The notes under the pieces: generated by a model
Database searches by the model: none
What the model was told of the DNA's origin: nothing
Seen by the model: only the letters and a program-made list of their open reading frames with translations
Source: Cyclobacteriaceae bacterium
GTDB lineage: Bacteria > Bacteroidota > Bacteroidia > Cytophagales > Cyclobacteriaceae
DNA length: 64,000 bases
Reading direction: 5' to 3'
Assembly: GCA_026129485.1 (NCBI GenBank)
Contig: JAHCHY010000002.1
Location: 124,001-188,000 of the forward strand
Position numbers and translations under genes: made by a program
In this document: one piece after another, positions 1 to 7,850 of the stretch
Numbering within the stretch: position 1 is the first letter of the stretch
How the letters are laid out: each line of letters begins with the position of its first letter

Positions 1-720
1 GGCGGGCAAACCGCGCAAGGTATTACCGTGGGTGAGGCCGGTTCCTATTCCGTTATTGTTGGCCATGCCGCCAACTGTCTTTCGGTTGCCTCCGATGCAG
101 TAACCGTTACATCCACCGGTCAGCCGTGCAGCACAACCAATATCAACACCCCGCCTTCCATAAGCGCACAAGCATTTTCGGTGCAAATCGAGGGACTGTT
201 ACAGGCCGACCTTACTCCTTTCATCAGCGACCCGGACAACAATCTTAACTTCGCATCGCTACGCGTGATCAACAGCCAGACTGCGCGGGGCGTTCCGGCT
301 TTCATCGATGTGGCCTACAACCTCGTTGTTGATTATAGTGGCGATGCCTTTACCGGAACCGACCGTGTAACAGTTGAAATCTGCGACCTCGCCAATGCCT
401 GCGCACAAGGATTATTTGATATTGACGTGGCCGGGGAAGTAGTGGTACACAACGGCCTTTCGCCCGATGGAAACGGCATAAACGATTTTATGTTTATCAA
501 ATACATTGATGTGATTGCGGGCGCATCGCAAAACAAGGTTACCATTTTTAACCGCTGGGGCGATGTGGTGTTTGAAATCCAAAACTACAACAACACCAAC
601 AGGGTATTCACCGGCCTCAGCAATAAAGGCAGTGAATTGCCTTCGGGTACGTATTTTTATAAAATAGAGTTTTCCAGCGGCCTCAAACCACTTTCAGGGT
701 TTATTACACTAATGCGGTAG
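1..720 (+). CDS. T9SS type B sorting-domain protein, 3' end only
   Basis: The reading frame is open from the first base of the window, so the gene begins upstream and only its last 239 codons are here. The visible N-terminal part is low-complexity, Ig/PKD-like adhesin sequence rich in Thr, Ser, Val and Asn. The last 85-90 residues form the gliding-motility-associated C-terminal domain: a LSPDGNGINDF motif, then TIFNRWGDVVFE, an LPSGTYFYKI strand, and a final GFITLMR. This domain is the recognition signal for the type IX secretion system, so the protein is expected to be exported across the outer membrane and attached to the surface or released. The function of the missing part is unknown. Confidence 0.9.
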   Translation, partial: GGQTAQGITVGEAGSYSVIVGHAANCLSVASDAVTVTSTGQPCSTTNINTPPSISAQAFSVQIEGLLQADLTPFISDPDNNLNFASLRVINSQTARGVPAFIDVAYNLVVDYSGDAFTGTDRVTVEICDLANACAQGLFDIDVAGEVVVHNGLSPDGNGINDFMFIKYIDVIAGASQNKVTIFNRWGDVVFEIQNYNNTNRVFTGLSNKGSELPSGTYFYKIEFSSGLKPLSGFITLMR

Positions 721-728
721 TTTTTTTA

Positions 729-791
729 CCACATAGGCACATAGAGCATATAGTTTTTTCAGCATTCTATGTGACCTATGTGCCTATGTGG
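729..791. terminator. Convergent-gene hairpin
   Basis: A perfect 16-bp inverted repeat (arms 729-744 and 776-791) encloses a 31-base loop that itself contains further partial pairing around a T-run. It fills the gap between the stop codon of the T9SS substrate and the stop codon of pyrD on the other strand. It probably serves as a bidirectional terminator. Its length and the phrase ACATAGGCACATAG resemble simple intergenic palindromes common in Bacteroidota. Confidence 0.6.
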
Positions 792-799
792 TTAAGAAT

Positions 800-1846
800 T
801 TAAGAGCTTAAAACCTTTCCATCAGCCAACAGCTTGTTAATCCGCTTTACAAAGCCCGGCCCCTCATAAATAAAGCCAGTGTAAACCTGAACCAAATCGG
901 CACCGGCTTTTATTTTTTCCAAAGCATCTTCAGGAGTCATAATGCCTCCCACCCCGATTATCGGGTACGCTGAACCTAATTGTTGCCGCAGATAACGAAT
1001 AACTTCAGTCGATTGCTTACGCACGGGCTTGCCGCTTAATCCGCCCATACCTATCGCATCAACAACTTCTTTTGGGGTTACCAATCCTTCGCGCGATATG
1101 GTAGTGTTGGTGGCAATAACACCATCGGTTTTCGTTTCCAACAAAATAGTCACGATGTCGTCTAACTGGGTGCGGGTTAAATCGGGCGCTATTTTTAGTA
1201 ATACCGGTTTAGGCTTTTCTTTCGATTGACTCAGCGCCTTCACATCGCTCAATAATTTTTTCAGAGGTTCTTTTTCCTGCAACTCACGCAAGCCCGGTGT
1301 ATTGGGCGAACTCACATTCACTACAAAATAATCGACATAGGGATGCAGGGCATCGATACACGCGGCATAATCATCAACGGCCTGTTGGTTAGGGGTAATT
1401 TTATTTTTACCAATGTTGCCTCCTACAATAATATCTGACTTTCTGTTTTTAAGCCGCTCAACGGCCGCCTGTATGCCCCCGTTGTTAAACCCCATGCGGT
1501 TAATCAACGCTTTATCCTCAGGAAGACGAAACAAACGGGGTTTATCGTTACCGGGCTGTGCTTTAGGGGTAAGTGTTCCGATCTCAACAAAACCAAAACC
1601 AAATGCAGCCAGCTCATCCACCAGCCTACCATCTTTGTCAAAGCCGGCAGCCAGCCCAACCGGGTTAGGAAAGGTTATGCCCAGGATTGTTCTTTCCAGC
1701 TTCGGGCTGTTAACCGCAAAAAGTAACTTCAACAACTGGCGAACTCCCGGAATGCTTCCGGTGATCTTTAAAAATAAAAATGTAAAGTGATGAATGGACT
1801 CAGGGGCAAACAGGAAAAGGACAGGCCGGATAACGGATTTATACAT
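800..1846 (-). CDS. pyrD: Dihydroorotate dehydrogenase (quinone), class 2
   Basis: PyrD oxidises dihydroorotate to orotate in pyrimidine biosynthesis and passes electrons through FMN to the quinone pool at the inner membrane. The 348-residue length and hydrophobic N-terminal helix (about residues 1-35) fit the membrane-associated class 2 enzymes. Visible motifs are [11 protein letters not shown] near residue 65, the [11 protein letters not shown] loop near 180 with the Ser catalytic base of class 2, and the phosphate-binding IGVGGI near 300. The ATG start is preceded by the DUF4136 stop 8 bases away, so the two genes are probably cotranscribed with pyrD second. Nothing is unusual in the sequence. 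Confidence 0.96.
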   Translation of the reverse strand: MYKSVIRPVLFLFAPESIHHFTFLFLKITGSIPGVRQLLKLLFAVNSPKLERTILGITFPNPVGLAAGFDKDGRLVDELAAFGFGFVEIGTLTPKAQPGNDKPRLFRLPEDKALINRMGFNNGGIQAAVERLKNRKSDIIVGGNIGKNKITPNQQAVDDYAACIDALHPYVDYFVVNVSSPNTPGLRELQEKEPLKKLLSDVKALSQSKEKPKPVLLKIAPDLTRTQLDDIVTILLETKTDGVIATNTTISREGLVTPKEVVDAIGMGGLSGKPVRKQSTEVIRYLRQQLGSAYPIIGVGGIMTPEDALEKIKAGADLVQVYTGFIYEGPGFVKRINKLLADGKVLSS

Positions 1847-1854
1847 GCCGGAAA

Positions 1855-2382
1855 TTACTTCTTCTTTTTCTTTACAGGTTTACCGAACTGCTTAAAACCT
1901 CTTTGCACAATTTGTTCCACTAACCGCTCACCACCAGCGCTTGTCATATTAGTGGTTGAATTAATGCGCCACACCAGAAAATCCTTTTTGTCGTTCAGGT
2001 CGATAATCAAGCTGCCTTGCTGGTAATCGCGGATAAAGGTGCGTTCGGTTGACCCGGGGGCCATTCCCATCGGACCTAAATTACCCATGTCGCTTCGCGA
2101 AAGCGTACCCACCACATACGATACCATGAGGTCTGCCGATGAATCTGCCTGCTGCAATCCTTTCAGGGTAAGTTCTTTTGTAATGGCATTTACAATCCAT
2201 TTTTTGATTTCCTCATCCGAAACCTGCTTCTGATCTTTGGGGGTAATCACTTCTTCCTCGCCAAAGCTAAAAGTCCTGTATTGTGTGAAGTCGCGTGTTT
2301 TGTCAAACTCCACTTTAATCTCCTGGGCGTTAAGAGCATGTGAAGCCAGTACAACTATCCATAAACACAATAAGCCGCGCAT
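1855..2382 (-). CDS. DUF4136 domain-containing secreted protein
   Basis: The protein of about 175 residues has an N-terminal signal peptide ending at ALNAQ, followed by a DUF4136-like domain ([16 protein letters not shown] at the start of the mature part and a central SYVVGTLSR strand). DUF4136 proteins are periplasmic or outer-membrane proteins of unknown role in Bacteroidota and Proteobacteria. The frame can be extended nine codons upstream to a GTG, but the ATG at 2382 gives a clean signal peptide and is preferred. It ends in a Lys-rich tail (KPVKKKKK). It lies 8 bases upstream of pyrD and just downstream of xerD on the same strand. Confidence 0.75.
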   Translation of the reverse strand: MRGLLCLWIVVLASHALNAQEIKVEFDKTRDFTQYRTFSFGEEEVITPKDQKQVSDEEIKKWIVNAITKELTLKGLQQADSSADLMVSYVVGTLSRSDMGNLGPMGMAPGSTERTFIRDYQQGSLIIDLNDKKDFLVWRINSTTNMTSAGGERLVEQIVQRGFKQFGKPVKKKKK

Positions 2383-2418
2383 AGCACAAAGGTACTGATT
2401 GTTTAGCACAATTCAGAT

Positions 2419-3321
2419 TTAACTCCTGGGGTGAAACTCCTGGATAACCTGCCTCAGGTAATCACGATCCAGGTGCGTATAAATTTCTGTGGTGGTAATC
2501 GATTCGTGCCCCAGCATTTCCTGTACCGCGCGAAGATCGGCCCCGCCTTCAATCAAATGGGTAGCAAACGAATGCCGGAATGTGTGCGGGCTAATTGTTT
2601 TTTTTAGACCAATTTTCGCGGCAAGCGATTTGATTATTAAAAACACCATTACGCGGGTTAATTTCCTGCCGCGCCTGTTGAGAAACATATAGCTTTCAAA
2701 ACCTTTTTGCACCGGCACATGCACCCGTACTTCTTCCCGGTAAATTTTCAGGTACTTCATGGCATCGCGGCCTACCGGCACCAAGCGCTCTTTGTTCCCT
2801 TTGCCAATCACGCGCAGGAACCCGATATCGAAATACACATTGGCCAGCTTAAGCTCAACCAGCTCCGAAACCCGTAAGCCTGAACTGTATAGAACCTCCA
2901 GCATAGCCCGGTTGCGGGTTCCTTCAGCGCCTGAAAGGTCGATCGCTTCAAAGATTTTTACAATCTCTTCATACTCCAGCGTATCCGGAAGATGCCGGCC
3001 CAGCTTCGGGCCTTCTATCAGCATGGTCGGGTCTTTATCAATCAGCTCTTCAAACAGCAGGTATTTGTAAAATGCCTTGATGCCGGAAAGAATACGAGCC
3101 TGGCTGAAGGCGCTCATCCCCAGTTCATTTATATATTGGAGAAAAGCCTGCAGATGTTTACCGGTTAGGGCCAACGGGCCTACGCCTGAATACTCCATCG
3201 TAACAAACTGTGCCAGCTTCTCTACATCGCGCACATAGGCTTCAATCGAATTCGCTGAAAGCGACCGCTCCAGCTTCAGGTAGTTGCCAAAATGTTTGAT
3301 ATGACTTTCCCAGCTCTTCAC
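2419..3321 (-). CDS. xerD: Site-specific tyrosine recombinase XerD
   Basis: XerD acts with XerC at the dif site to resolve chromosome dimers. The N-terminal SAM-like core-binding domain (SHIKHFGNYLKLERSLS) is followed by the catalytic domain with the full set of active-site residues: Arg in SSGLRVSEL, His-x-x-Arg in HTFRHSFATHL, His in LGHESITTT and the nucleophilic Tyr in EIYTHL. A TTG at 3336 could be used, but the GTG at 3321 gives about 300 residues, the usual length, and places KSWESHIK where other XerD proteins start. The gene is divergent from aroQ, with under 40 bases between start codons, so their promoters must overlap. It looks like the housekeeping XerD, not an element integrase. 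Confidence 0.9.
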   Translation of the reverse strand: MKSWESHIKHFGNYLKLERSLSANSIEAYVRDVEKLAQFVTMEYSGVGPLALTGKHLQAFLQYINELGMSAFSQARILSGIKAFYKYLLFEELIDKDPTMLIEGPKLGRHLPDTLEYEEIVKIFEAIDLSGAEGTRNRAMLEVLYSSGLRVSELVELKLANVYFDIGFLRVIGKGNKERLVPVGRDAMKYLKIYREEVRVHVPVQKGFESYMFLNRRGRKLTRVMVFLIIKSLAAKIGLKKTISPHTFRHSFATHLIEGGADLRAVQEMLGHESITTTEIYTHLDRDYLRQVIQEFHPRS

Positions 3322-3355
3322 TGCGCAAATGTGCAAATTATTTTAACTTCGAAGC

Positions 3356-3772
3356 ATGAAGATACTCATCCTGAACGGGCCTAACCTGAACCTGTTAGGC
3401 AAACGTGAACCTGAAACGTACGGCAAGCTTTCGTTCGAAGATTTTTTCAACACCTTAAAATCAAGATTTCCACAGGCAGGGTTTGAGCACTATCAATCTA
3501 ATGTAGAAGGCGAGCTGATCAATAAGCTACACGAAGTCGGGTTTAGCTATACCGGAATTATTTTAAATGCAGGCGCTTATACACACACTTCTATTGCCCT
3601 GCACGATGCCATTGCCGCCATTAAAACGCCTGTTGTGGAAGTGCACATTTCCAATATTTATGCACGCGAAGAGTTCCGGCACAAAAGCCTGATCACCTCC
3701 AAGTGTGCCGGGCTGATTACCGGCTTTGGTATGGAAGGCTATGCGTTGGCGGTTCAGTATTTTCTAAAATGA
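3356..3772 (+). CDS. aroQ: 3-dehydroquinate dehydratase, type II
   Basis: AroQ converts 3-dehydroquinate to 3-dehydroshikimate in the shikimate pathway. The 138-residue protein has the type II dodecameric fold signatures: NGPNLNLLGKREPETYG at the start with the catalytic Tyr, the NAGAYTHTSIALHDA segment, and EVHISNIYAREEFRHKS containing the catalytic His. It is divergent from xerD and followed by about 150 bases without a gene before a convergent neighbour. The shikimate dehydrogenase aroE is in the same window at 15.1 kb but not in the same operon. Confidence 0.96.
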   Translation: MKILILNGPNLNLLGKREPETYGKLSFEDFFNTLKSRFPQAGFEHYQSNVEGELINKLHEVGFSYTGIILNAGAYTHTSIALHDAIAAIKTPVVEVHISNIYAREEFRHKSLITSKCAGLITGFGMEGYALAVQYFLK

Positions 3773-3841
3773 AAAAATGCCCGAATGAAGCTCAACGGCT
3801 TTTAAGTAAGAATTATTAATGGAGGTAATGTGGCTCGCTTA

Positions 3842-3909
3842 AAAAGTAGGCAGTAGGCAATTAGCAATATATAGCGCCTGCTTTTGCCTACTGCTATCTG
3901 CCTACTTTT
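3842..3909. repeat. Intergenic palindrome (GTAGGCA family)
   Basis: The left arm AAAAGTAGGCAG (from 3842) pairs with CTGCCTACTTTT at the right end (3898-3909), and an inner TAGGCAA pairs with TTGCCTA with a seven-base bulge on the right side. It lies between aroQ and the convergent YbjN-like gene, so it may terminate both. Similar low-complexity palindromes built from GTAGGCA units are common in Bacteroidota intergenic DNA. Confidence 0.55.
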
Positions 3910-3922
3910 AATTTACCTGCTA

Positions 3923-4390
3923 TCATTTAGGCCCATCGGCAGAACCTCCACCGCTTTGGCTGGGCTTGGGTATCCAGCTTCCTTCAAATTTAAATTTGAG
4001 TTTACCAGCCCAATCGCTGCTATAAAACGCCACGCGGTTTACTGTAGCGTTCACCTCGCTCTGATCCAACCCTGCAGCTTCGCGCAAAAACATTACGTAA
4101 GTCCAATCGTTCTTTTTGCATATCCATGAGCCATACAGGGAGTGGTTAATTTCCAGCAGGTTTTGATAGAAACTTTCTGCGTTTTTATCAGGCACAAGCA
4201 GCAAAGGGCTCATCACCTGGAAATACCAGATGTCTGGTTTGTCGGGAAAGTTAAACACATCGAACCATACGGTAGCGCCTTTATAAATGATTGACCATTG
4301 GCCGGGCTTCTGGCCACGGCAAGCGGCAGGGTCAACTCCAAGGCTCCTGATGCAGTTCTCTACCAGTTCTGCGGTTTTGTTAAAATCCAT
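3923..4390 (-). CDS. YbjN / type III chaperone-like protein
   Basis: A cytoplasmic protein of 155 residues without signal peptide or membrane segment. The pattern (N-terminal helix, then WSIIYKGATVWFDVFNFP, PDIWYFQVMSPLL, a helix with NLLEINHSLYGSWICKKND and the strand WTYVMFLREA) matches the YbjN/T3SS chaperone-like fold, a small helper domain whose partners vary. It ends in a Gly/Ser-rich tail of about 15 residues. The exact role cannot be told from sequence. It is followed by the palindrome at 3842-3909; upstream lie 224 bases without a clear gene, then hflX on the same strand. Confidence 0.6.
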   Translation of the reverse strand: MDFNKTAELVENCIRSLGVDPAACRGQKPGQWSIIYKGATVWFDVFNFPDKPDIWYFQVMSPLLLVPDKNAESFYQNLLEINHSLYGSWICKKNDWTYVMFLREAAGLDQSEVNATVNRVAFYSSDWAGKLKFKFEGSWIPKPSQSGGGSADGPK

Positions 4391-4614
4391 AGTTTTTGGG
4401 TGTTAAATGATTTCAGAATTTGAAAAAAATCAAGTCAAGGTAACAGAATTGGCATTTTTGCGCAACGGGGCCGACTTTAATTTTTGAGACTTTGTTCGTG
4501 TAATGCAGCAGGCCGTCTACCCGTAAAATCAAACTGGCTAATTCACTTTTCCAGGTACCCACCTGGCGGGCTTCAATTTCGCCTGCAATACCAATAATTT
4601 ATGGTGTGTACCCG

Positions 4615-5757
4615 TTATACGCTTACGTAATTGGGATAAATGGCAAGATGTTTCTTCTTAACTGTTTCAAATACCAAAGCACGGAGCTCATCCAGATTCA
4701 GCTTCTTTTCTGCCGATATAAACACCACATGCTCAAAGCCATGTTGCCGGTAATACCCCTTCAGCTCATCTTTGTTTATTGACTCAAACTCTTGCAGCAA
4801 ATCCAGCTTGTTTAAGACCAGTATGGTGGTAATATCTCCTGCGCCTAAATCAGCCAGCGTATTTTTTACTACTTCAACCTGGTTATCGTGATAGGGATGT
4901 GCAACATCTACCACATGCAATAAAATATCGGCCTCGCGCACTTCATCCAGCGTAGACTTAAACGACTCGATCAAATGATGGGGCAATTTGCGGATAAAGC
5001 CAACCGTATCGGAAAGCAAAAAAGGAATATCGCCCAGCACAACCTTTCGTACGGTGGCATCTACAGTGGCGAATAACTTATTCTCGGCCTTTACGTCAGA
5101 TTTTGAAAGCAGGTTCATAAGCGTGGATTTACCTACATTGGTATAACCCACCAGCGCTACGCGTACTACATTGCTCCGGGACTTGCGCTGGGTTTTCCTT
5201 TGCTTATCAATCTTTTCCAATTCATCTTTCAAAAGCGAAATCCGGTAGCGGATATTTCTGCGGTCAGTTTCAATCTCCCGTTCACCGGCACCACCCCTGG
5301 TTCCGGTACCTCCCCGCTGCCGCTCCAGGTGAGTCCACATGCGCGTAAGGCGTGGCAACAAGTATTGGTTCATAGCCAGTTCTACCTGCGCCCGGGCCTG
5401 GGCGGTTTGAGCGCGCATCGAAAAAATGTCGAGAATAAGCAAGCTGCGATCATAAACACGGGTTTTCATCTCCCGCCCGGGTGTATTTACCTCTTTTTCG
5501 ATATTGCGAAGCTGGGACGGACTCAGGTCATCGTCAAAAATGATATTAGCTACCTGGTTTGCCACCACAAACTCCTTTATTTCTTCCAGCTTACCCTTAC
5601 CCACAAATGTGCGCACATCGGGTTGCGGTAATTTTTGAATAAACCGATGCAGGGATTCAATCCCTGCCGTTTCTGCCAAAAAAGCCAGCTCGTCCAAGTG
5701 TTCGCGTGTAATCTCAGGGTCTTTATCGGCCAAAGCCACTAATACTGCTGTTGTCAT
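4615..5757 (-). CDS. hflX: Ribosome-associated GTPase HflX
   Basis: HflX is an OBG-like GTPase that binds 50S and 70S ribosomes and can split stalled ribosomes under stress. The 380 residues contain the N-terminal HflX domain, a Glu/Arg-rich helical linker with the RGGTGTRGGAGE segment near 155, and the G domain: G1 GYTNVGKSTLM near 205, G3 DTVGFIRKLPHHLIESF near 245 and G4 NKLD near 315. The ATG at 5757 gives the family length. It is transcribed away from the polysaccharide operon that starts at 5925, leaving a 167-base divergent promoter region. Confidence 0.95.
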   Translation of the reverse strand: MTTAVLVALADKDPEITREHLDELAFLAETAGIESLHRFIQKLPQPDVRTFVGKGKLEEIKEFVVANQVANIIFDDDLSPSQLRNIEKEVNTPGREMKTRVYDRSLLILDIFSMRAQTAQARAQVELAMNQYLLPRLTRMWTHLERQRGGTGTRGGAGEREIETDRRNIRYRISLLKDELEKIDKQRKTQRKSRSNVVRVALVGYTNVGKSTLMNLLSKSDVKAENKLFATVDATVRKVVLGDIPFLLSDTVGFIRKLPHHLIESFKSTLDEVREADILLHVVDVAHPYHDNQVEVVKNTLADLGAGDITTILVLNKLDLLQEFESINKDELKGYYRQHGFEHVVFISAEKKLNLDELRALVFETVKKKHLAIYPNYVSV

Positions 5758-5924
5758 CTGGTTCTTTAAATTTCAAAATTCCCAACCCTTCCAGGTCTTT
5801 AGATTTCCCGGTTACTTTTCAAGGTTTTTTGGAATCACATGTAAGTTATTAGTAATAATTTTTAGAATTTAGCGCGAATTTAATCTAAACTTGAATCATA
5901 CCGGGCGTCTACCGGTTGTTGGCC

Positions 5925-7034
5925 ATGAAAGTTGCAATAGTTTTAAACACGTCCTGGAATATTTACAATTTCAGGTTGAATTTTGTTCGCGCGTTATTAG
6001 ATAAAGGGTATGAAGTTCACACCATTGCCCCGCACGATAATTACACCCACTACCTGGAAGAAGCCGGCTGCAGGCACCATAATATAAAAATGGATAGCCG
6101 GGGAGCTAACCCGGTTAAGGATATAGCCCTGACTTTCGAGCTTTGGAGCATTTACCGCAAAGTAAAGCCGGACATTATTCTGCATTATACCATCAAACCT
6201 AATGTATATGGCACATTGGCTGCCAGCATGTTACGTATTCCGACTGTTAACAATGTATGCGGGCTGGGTACGGTGTTTTTAAAGAATAACGTGGTTTCGG
6301 CATTTGCCATGCTGTTGTATAAGCTGGCTTTCAGGTTCCCCCGGAAAGTCTTTTTTCAAAACCCGGATGACCTGGCCCTGTTCCTGGATAAAAACCTGGT
6401 ACCTGCCAAGTCAGCCGATTTGATACCGGGCTCGGGAATTGATTTTTCGCACTTTACCCCGGAAGCGTTTAAGCGCAACGATCCGTTCACATTCCTGTTA
6501 ATTTCGCGCCTGATCACCGATAAAGGGATTCTCGAATTTGTAGAGGCCGTAAAAAAACTTAAGCAGAAAGGCGTTAACGCACGCTTTCAGATCCTGGGAG
6601 CAAAAGATCCGGAGCATGCACGGGGCATCAAGCTATCTGTAATTGATGAATGGATTAACTCGGGCACCGTTGAATACCTCGGCACTACCGATGATGTGCG
6701 TGCTTTTATAAACCATGCCGATTGCGTAGTGCTTCCTTCTTACCGCGAAGGCACACCCCGCACGCTGCTGGAAGCCGCCAGCTCAGCCAAGCCTATTGTT
6801 ACTACCGATGTACCCGGCTGCCACCATGTGGTTGAGGATAATTACAACGGCTTGCTTTGTAAAATCAAAAGCCCGGACGACCTAGCTGCCAAAATGGAGC
6901 AGATGCTGGCGCTTGACAGCACTACGCTCAAAAAGTTCGGGGAGAATGGCCGCAAGAAAATCGAGTTTGAATTCGATGAAAAAATAGTGATTACCAAATA
7001 CTTACAGGAGATATCACAGTTGCAGCCTGCCTGA
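5925..7034 (+). CDS. Glycosyltransferase family 4
   Basis: This enzyme transfers an activated sugar during polysaccharide or lipid-linked oligosaccharide assembly. It shows the GT-B layout: an N-terminal domain beginning MKVAIVLNTSWNIYNFRLNF, and a C-terminal domain with SRLITDKGILEFVEA near 195 and the EX7E motif in EGTPRTLLEA near 280, which binds the nucleotide sugar. Upstream TTG codons keep the frame open to 5916, but the ATG at 5925 fits the family N terminus (about 369 residues). It is the first gene of the operon that continues with export and kinase genes. The sugar donor cannot be told; N-acetylgalactosaminyl- or fucosyl-type WbnK/PglA-like enzymes are the nearest look-alikes by layout. 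Confidence 0.9.
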   Translation: MKVAIVLNTSWNIYNFRLNFVRALLDKGYEVHTIAPHDNYTHYLEEAGCRHHNIKMDSRGANPVKDIALTFELWSIYRKVKPDIILHYTIKPNVYGTLAASMLRIPTVNNVCGLGTVFLKNNVVSAFAMLLYKLAFRFPRKVFFQNPDDLALFLDKNLVPAKSADLIPGSGIDFSHFTPEAFKRNDPFTFLLISRLITDKGILEFVEAVKKLKQKGVNARFQILGAKDPEHARGIKLSVIDEWINSGTVEYLGTTDDVRAFINHADCVVLPSYREGTPRTLLEAASSAKPIVTTDVPGCHHVVEDNYNGLLCKIKSPDDLAAKMEQMLALDSTTLKKFGENGRKKIEFEFDEKIVITKYLQEISQLQPA

Positions 7035-7097
7035 CAGCGCAGAACCGCGTAATATCGATAAAATCAGTAATTTCACCGGTTCAAAAACTCTTAAATT

Positions 7098-7850
7098 GTG
7101 CGGTTTCTGATTCTCGTCTTCAGTATTATCCTGGTTTCTTGTGGTTCCTACAGGCAAAATATCATGTTCAATTCGCAGGATGAACCGGTACTGGAAAAGC
7201 TAAAGCGCGAAACGGCTGTTGCAGAAGCGAATTACAAAATCCGGAAAAACGATCAGCTCAAACTTATACTTTATTCCAACGAAGGGGAAAAACTAATAGA
7301 CCCTAACCCGGAGCTTACAGCAACCCATACGGTTAACCCCGGTACTGCATCAACCGGTCCTGTTTACCCGGTGGATATTAATGGCATCGTGCGTTTTCCG
7401 ATGATCGGAGAAATCAACCTCGAAAGCCTTACGCTAAGGCAAGCCGAAGAAATCCTGCAGAAAGAATACGCCCGGTTTTTCAAGAGTCCCTACGTACAGG
7501 TCAGTTGTGTGAACAAGCGGGTGGTATTGCTGGGGGCCGTGGGCGGCCAGGTCATACCTTTAGAGAATGACAACATAAAACTGCTGGAAGTGCTGGCGCT
7601 TGCCAAAGGGTTGCCTAACGATGCAAAAGCCGGAAACATAAAGCTGATCCGCGGTGAGCAGGTTTATGAGGTTGACCTGAGCACTATTCAGGGTTTTAAA
7701 GAAGGAAATTTCGTTGTGGAGCCGGGTGATGTAATTTACGTGGAGCCTGTGCGAAGACCATTTAGCGAAGGCTTACGCGATAACAGCGTGGTGTTAAGTT
7801 TATTAGTCAGCCTAACCACACTTATTGTGGTTCTTAACAATACATTTTAA
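7098..7850 (+). CDS. Wza-like polysaccharide export lipoprotein
   Basis: An outer-membrane polysaccharide export protein of the Wza/BexD group. It starts with GTG, carries a lipoprotein signal with lipobox LVSC (Cys near residue 15), then the Poly_export domain (VYPVDINGIVRFPMIGEI) and a single SLBB domain (VVLLGAVGGQVIPLE). A C-terminal hydrophobic segment (LLVSLTTLIVVLNN) could form the outer-membrane helix. At 250 residues it is shorter than Wza of E. coli, as is usual in Bacteroidota. Its stop overlaps the ATG of the tyrosine kinase by one base, and both form the envelope-spanning export machine. Confidence 0.92.
   Translation: MRFLILVFSIILVSCGSYRQNIMFNSQDEPVLEKLKRETAVAEANYKIRKNDQLKLILYSNEGEKLIDPNPELTATHTVNPGTASTGPVYPVDINGIVRFPMIGEINLESLTLRQAEEILQKEYARFFKSPYVQVSCVNKRVVLLGAVGGQVIPLENDNIKLLEVLALAKGLPNDAKAGNIKLIRGEQVYEVDLSTIQGFKEGNFVVEPGDVIYVEPVRRPFSEGLRDNSVVLSLLVSLTTLIVVLNNTF

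Noticed and set aside
2419-3321. Phage or transposon-type integrase next to pyrD
   Set aside because: Sequence, length and lack of associated mobile genes fit the housekeeping XerD recombinase.
4413-4598. A 61-codon open frame downstream of hflX on the minus strand (IGIAGEIEARQVGTWKSELASL...) that reads like protein
   Set aside because: There is no ATG, GTG or TTG start in a sensible place, it sits between two well-defined genes, and a frame of this length is not rare at this base composition. It may be a decayed gene fragment, but there is no support.
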